64,000 bases of DNA from Acidobacteria bacterium SCN 69-37 (GTDB lineage Bacteria; Acidobacteriota; Vicinamibacteria; Vicinamibacterales; SCN-69-37). The stretch covers positions 124,001-188,000 of the forward strand of contig MEDJ01000020.1 in NCBI GenBank assembly GCA_001724025.1, read 5' to 3'. Below are positions 63,666-64,000 of this stretch, piece by piece. Under the pieces are notes generated by a model. It ran no database searches. It was given only the letters and a program-made list of their open reading frames with translations, and was not told the DNA's origin. The position numbers were made by a program, and so were the translations under genes. How positions within the stretch are numbered: the stretch's first letter is position 1; each line of letters starts with the position of its first letter.

Positions 63666-64000
63666 CTACCGCCGCACCTGGATGGCCTCGGCCGCTGGCG
63701 TGTCTGTGCCGCTGCCGCCGCCCGTCGTATCGATGGGCACCGGCGTGAAGCAGAGCACGAAGATAATGACGGCGATGACCGCGACGATGCGTCGTCGGGG
63801 ATCGAGCGGCACGTGTTCGTCGTGGATCCGCGGGTGGCGGAAGCCGAAGAGGAACGTCATCACGATCAACATCAGGGCGAAGAACGCCCAGCTCGCCGAG
63901 CCGATGTTCAGCAGTACCACCAGGGCCAGCGTCGCGGCCGAGACCCAGGCCGCGCGGCGGCCCAGGGCCGCGTACATGATGTGGCCGCCATCGAGCTGAC
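63666..64000 (-). CDS. Site-2 protease (M50 family) C-terminal part, cut by window edge
   Basis: Only the last 111 codons of an intramembrane zinc metalloprotease lie in the window; the 5' part is beyond base 64000. At the edge the frame reads QLDGGHIMYAALGRRAAWVS, which contains the LDGGH motif whose Asp is the third zinc ligand of site-2 proteases. Two more helices (SAATLALVVLLNIGSASWAF and MLIVMTFLFGF) and a basic loop (FRHPRIHDEHVPLDPRRRIV) follow, and a last helix ends VLCFTPVPIDT. Such proteins cleave membrane-bound regulators or signal-peptide remnants. The HExxH site is outside the window. Confidence 0.85.
   Translation of the reverse strand, partial: QLDGGHIMYAALGRRAAWVSAATLALVVLLNIGSASWAFFALMLIVMTFLFGFRHPRIHDEHVPLDPRRRIVAVIAVIIFVLCFTPVPIDTTGGGSGTDTPAAEAIQVRR

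Overview
The window looks like a chromosomal segment of a Gram-negative, high-GC bacterium, most likely Acidobacteriota and perhaps the Vicinamibacteria branch. The clues are a secreted protein of the VWFA-related acidobacterial type (30668-32002), a very large Oar-like TonB receptor with an N-terminal carboxypeptidase-regulatory domain, outer-membrane barrel proteins, lipoproteins, and the strong third-position GC bias that produces long shadow ORFs opposite real genes. The taxonomy is inference; there is no rRNA here. I see no prophage, insertion sequence or CRISPR array. Two tRNA genes (Glu-UUC, Lys-UUU) are present.

Layout. 1-2966 (minus): sulfate ABC importer sbp-cysT-cysW-cysA, cut by the window edge. 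3238-10625: housekeeping and signalling genes: a DivIC/FtsB-like protein, cutA, a HAMP-SpoIIE phosphatase, an RNase III carrying an extra N-terminal domain, an AAA-like ATPase with an altered P-loop, purA, a bacilliredoxin and a small unknown. 10697-18219 (minus): phosphate acquisition, with pstA, pstC, pstS and a porin preceded by a four-repeat Pho-box-like array, then a TonB receptor. 18298-24075: mixed region with small membrane proteins, gene remnants, tRNA-Glu, a barrel protein, a 5'-nucleotidase and a diheme cytochrome. 24076-29097: ROK kinase, GGDEF-EAL protein, tRNA-Lys, arginase. 29236-33188: an acidobacterial-type island with a nuclease-fold-like protein bearing a histone-like tail, a conserved unknown, the VWFA protein and an orphan DNA methyltransferase. 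33656-39879: D,D-carboxypeptidase, glycogen synthase, thioredoxin and its reductase, and a cysteine desulfurase-mnmA pair for tRNA thiolation. 40131-45539: bactofilin, methyltransferase-like protein, SAM hydroxide adenosyltransferase, hflX, a TPR-SLH lipoprotein, pgsA.

45543-53260 (minus) is a tightly overlapping polysaccharide cluster: four GT4-like and one GT2 glycosyltransferases, a polyprenyl-phosphate sugar transferase and a UDP-glucuronate decarboxylase. It is divergent from 53402-63610 (plus): ugd, galE, an MsbA-like ABC transporter, yicC, gmk, rpoZ, coaBC, a family-4 uracil-DNA glycosylase and priA, nearly all overlapping or almost touching. Ugd makes the UDP-glucuronate that the decarboxylase at the far end of the opposite operon converts to UDP-xylose, so the two arms form one glycan-precursor and assembly unit. 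The window ends in a truncated site-2 protease gene.

The most unusual signals are a REP-like palindrome family, one copy of which sits in frame inside mnmA; a recurrent -10-like hexamer a few bases before start codons that suggests leaderless mRNAs; the RNase III fusion; and the nuclease-like protein with a histone-like tail.
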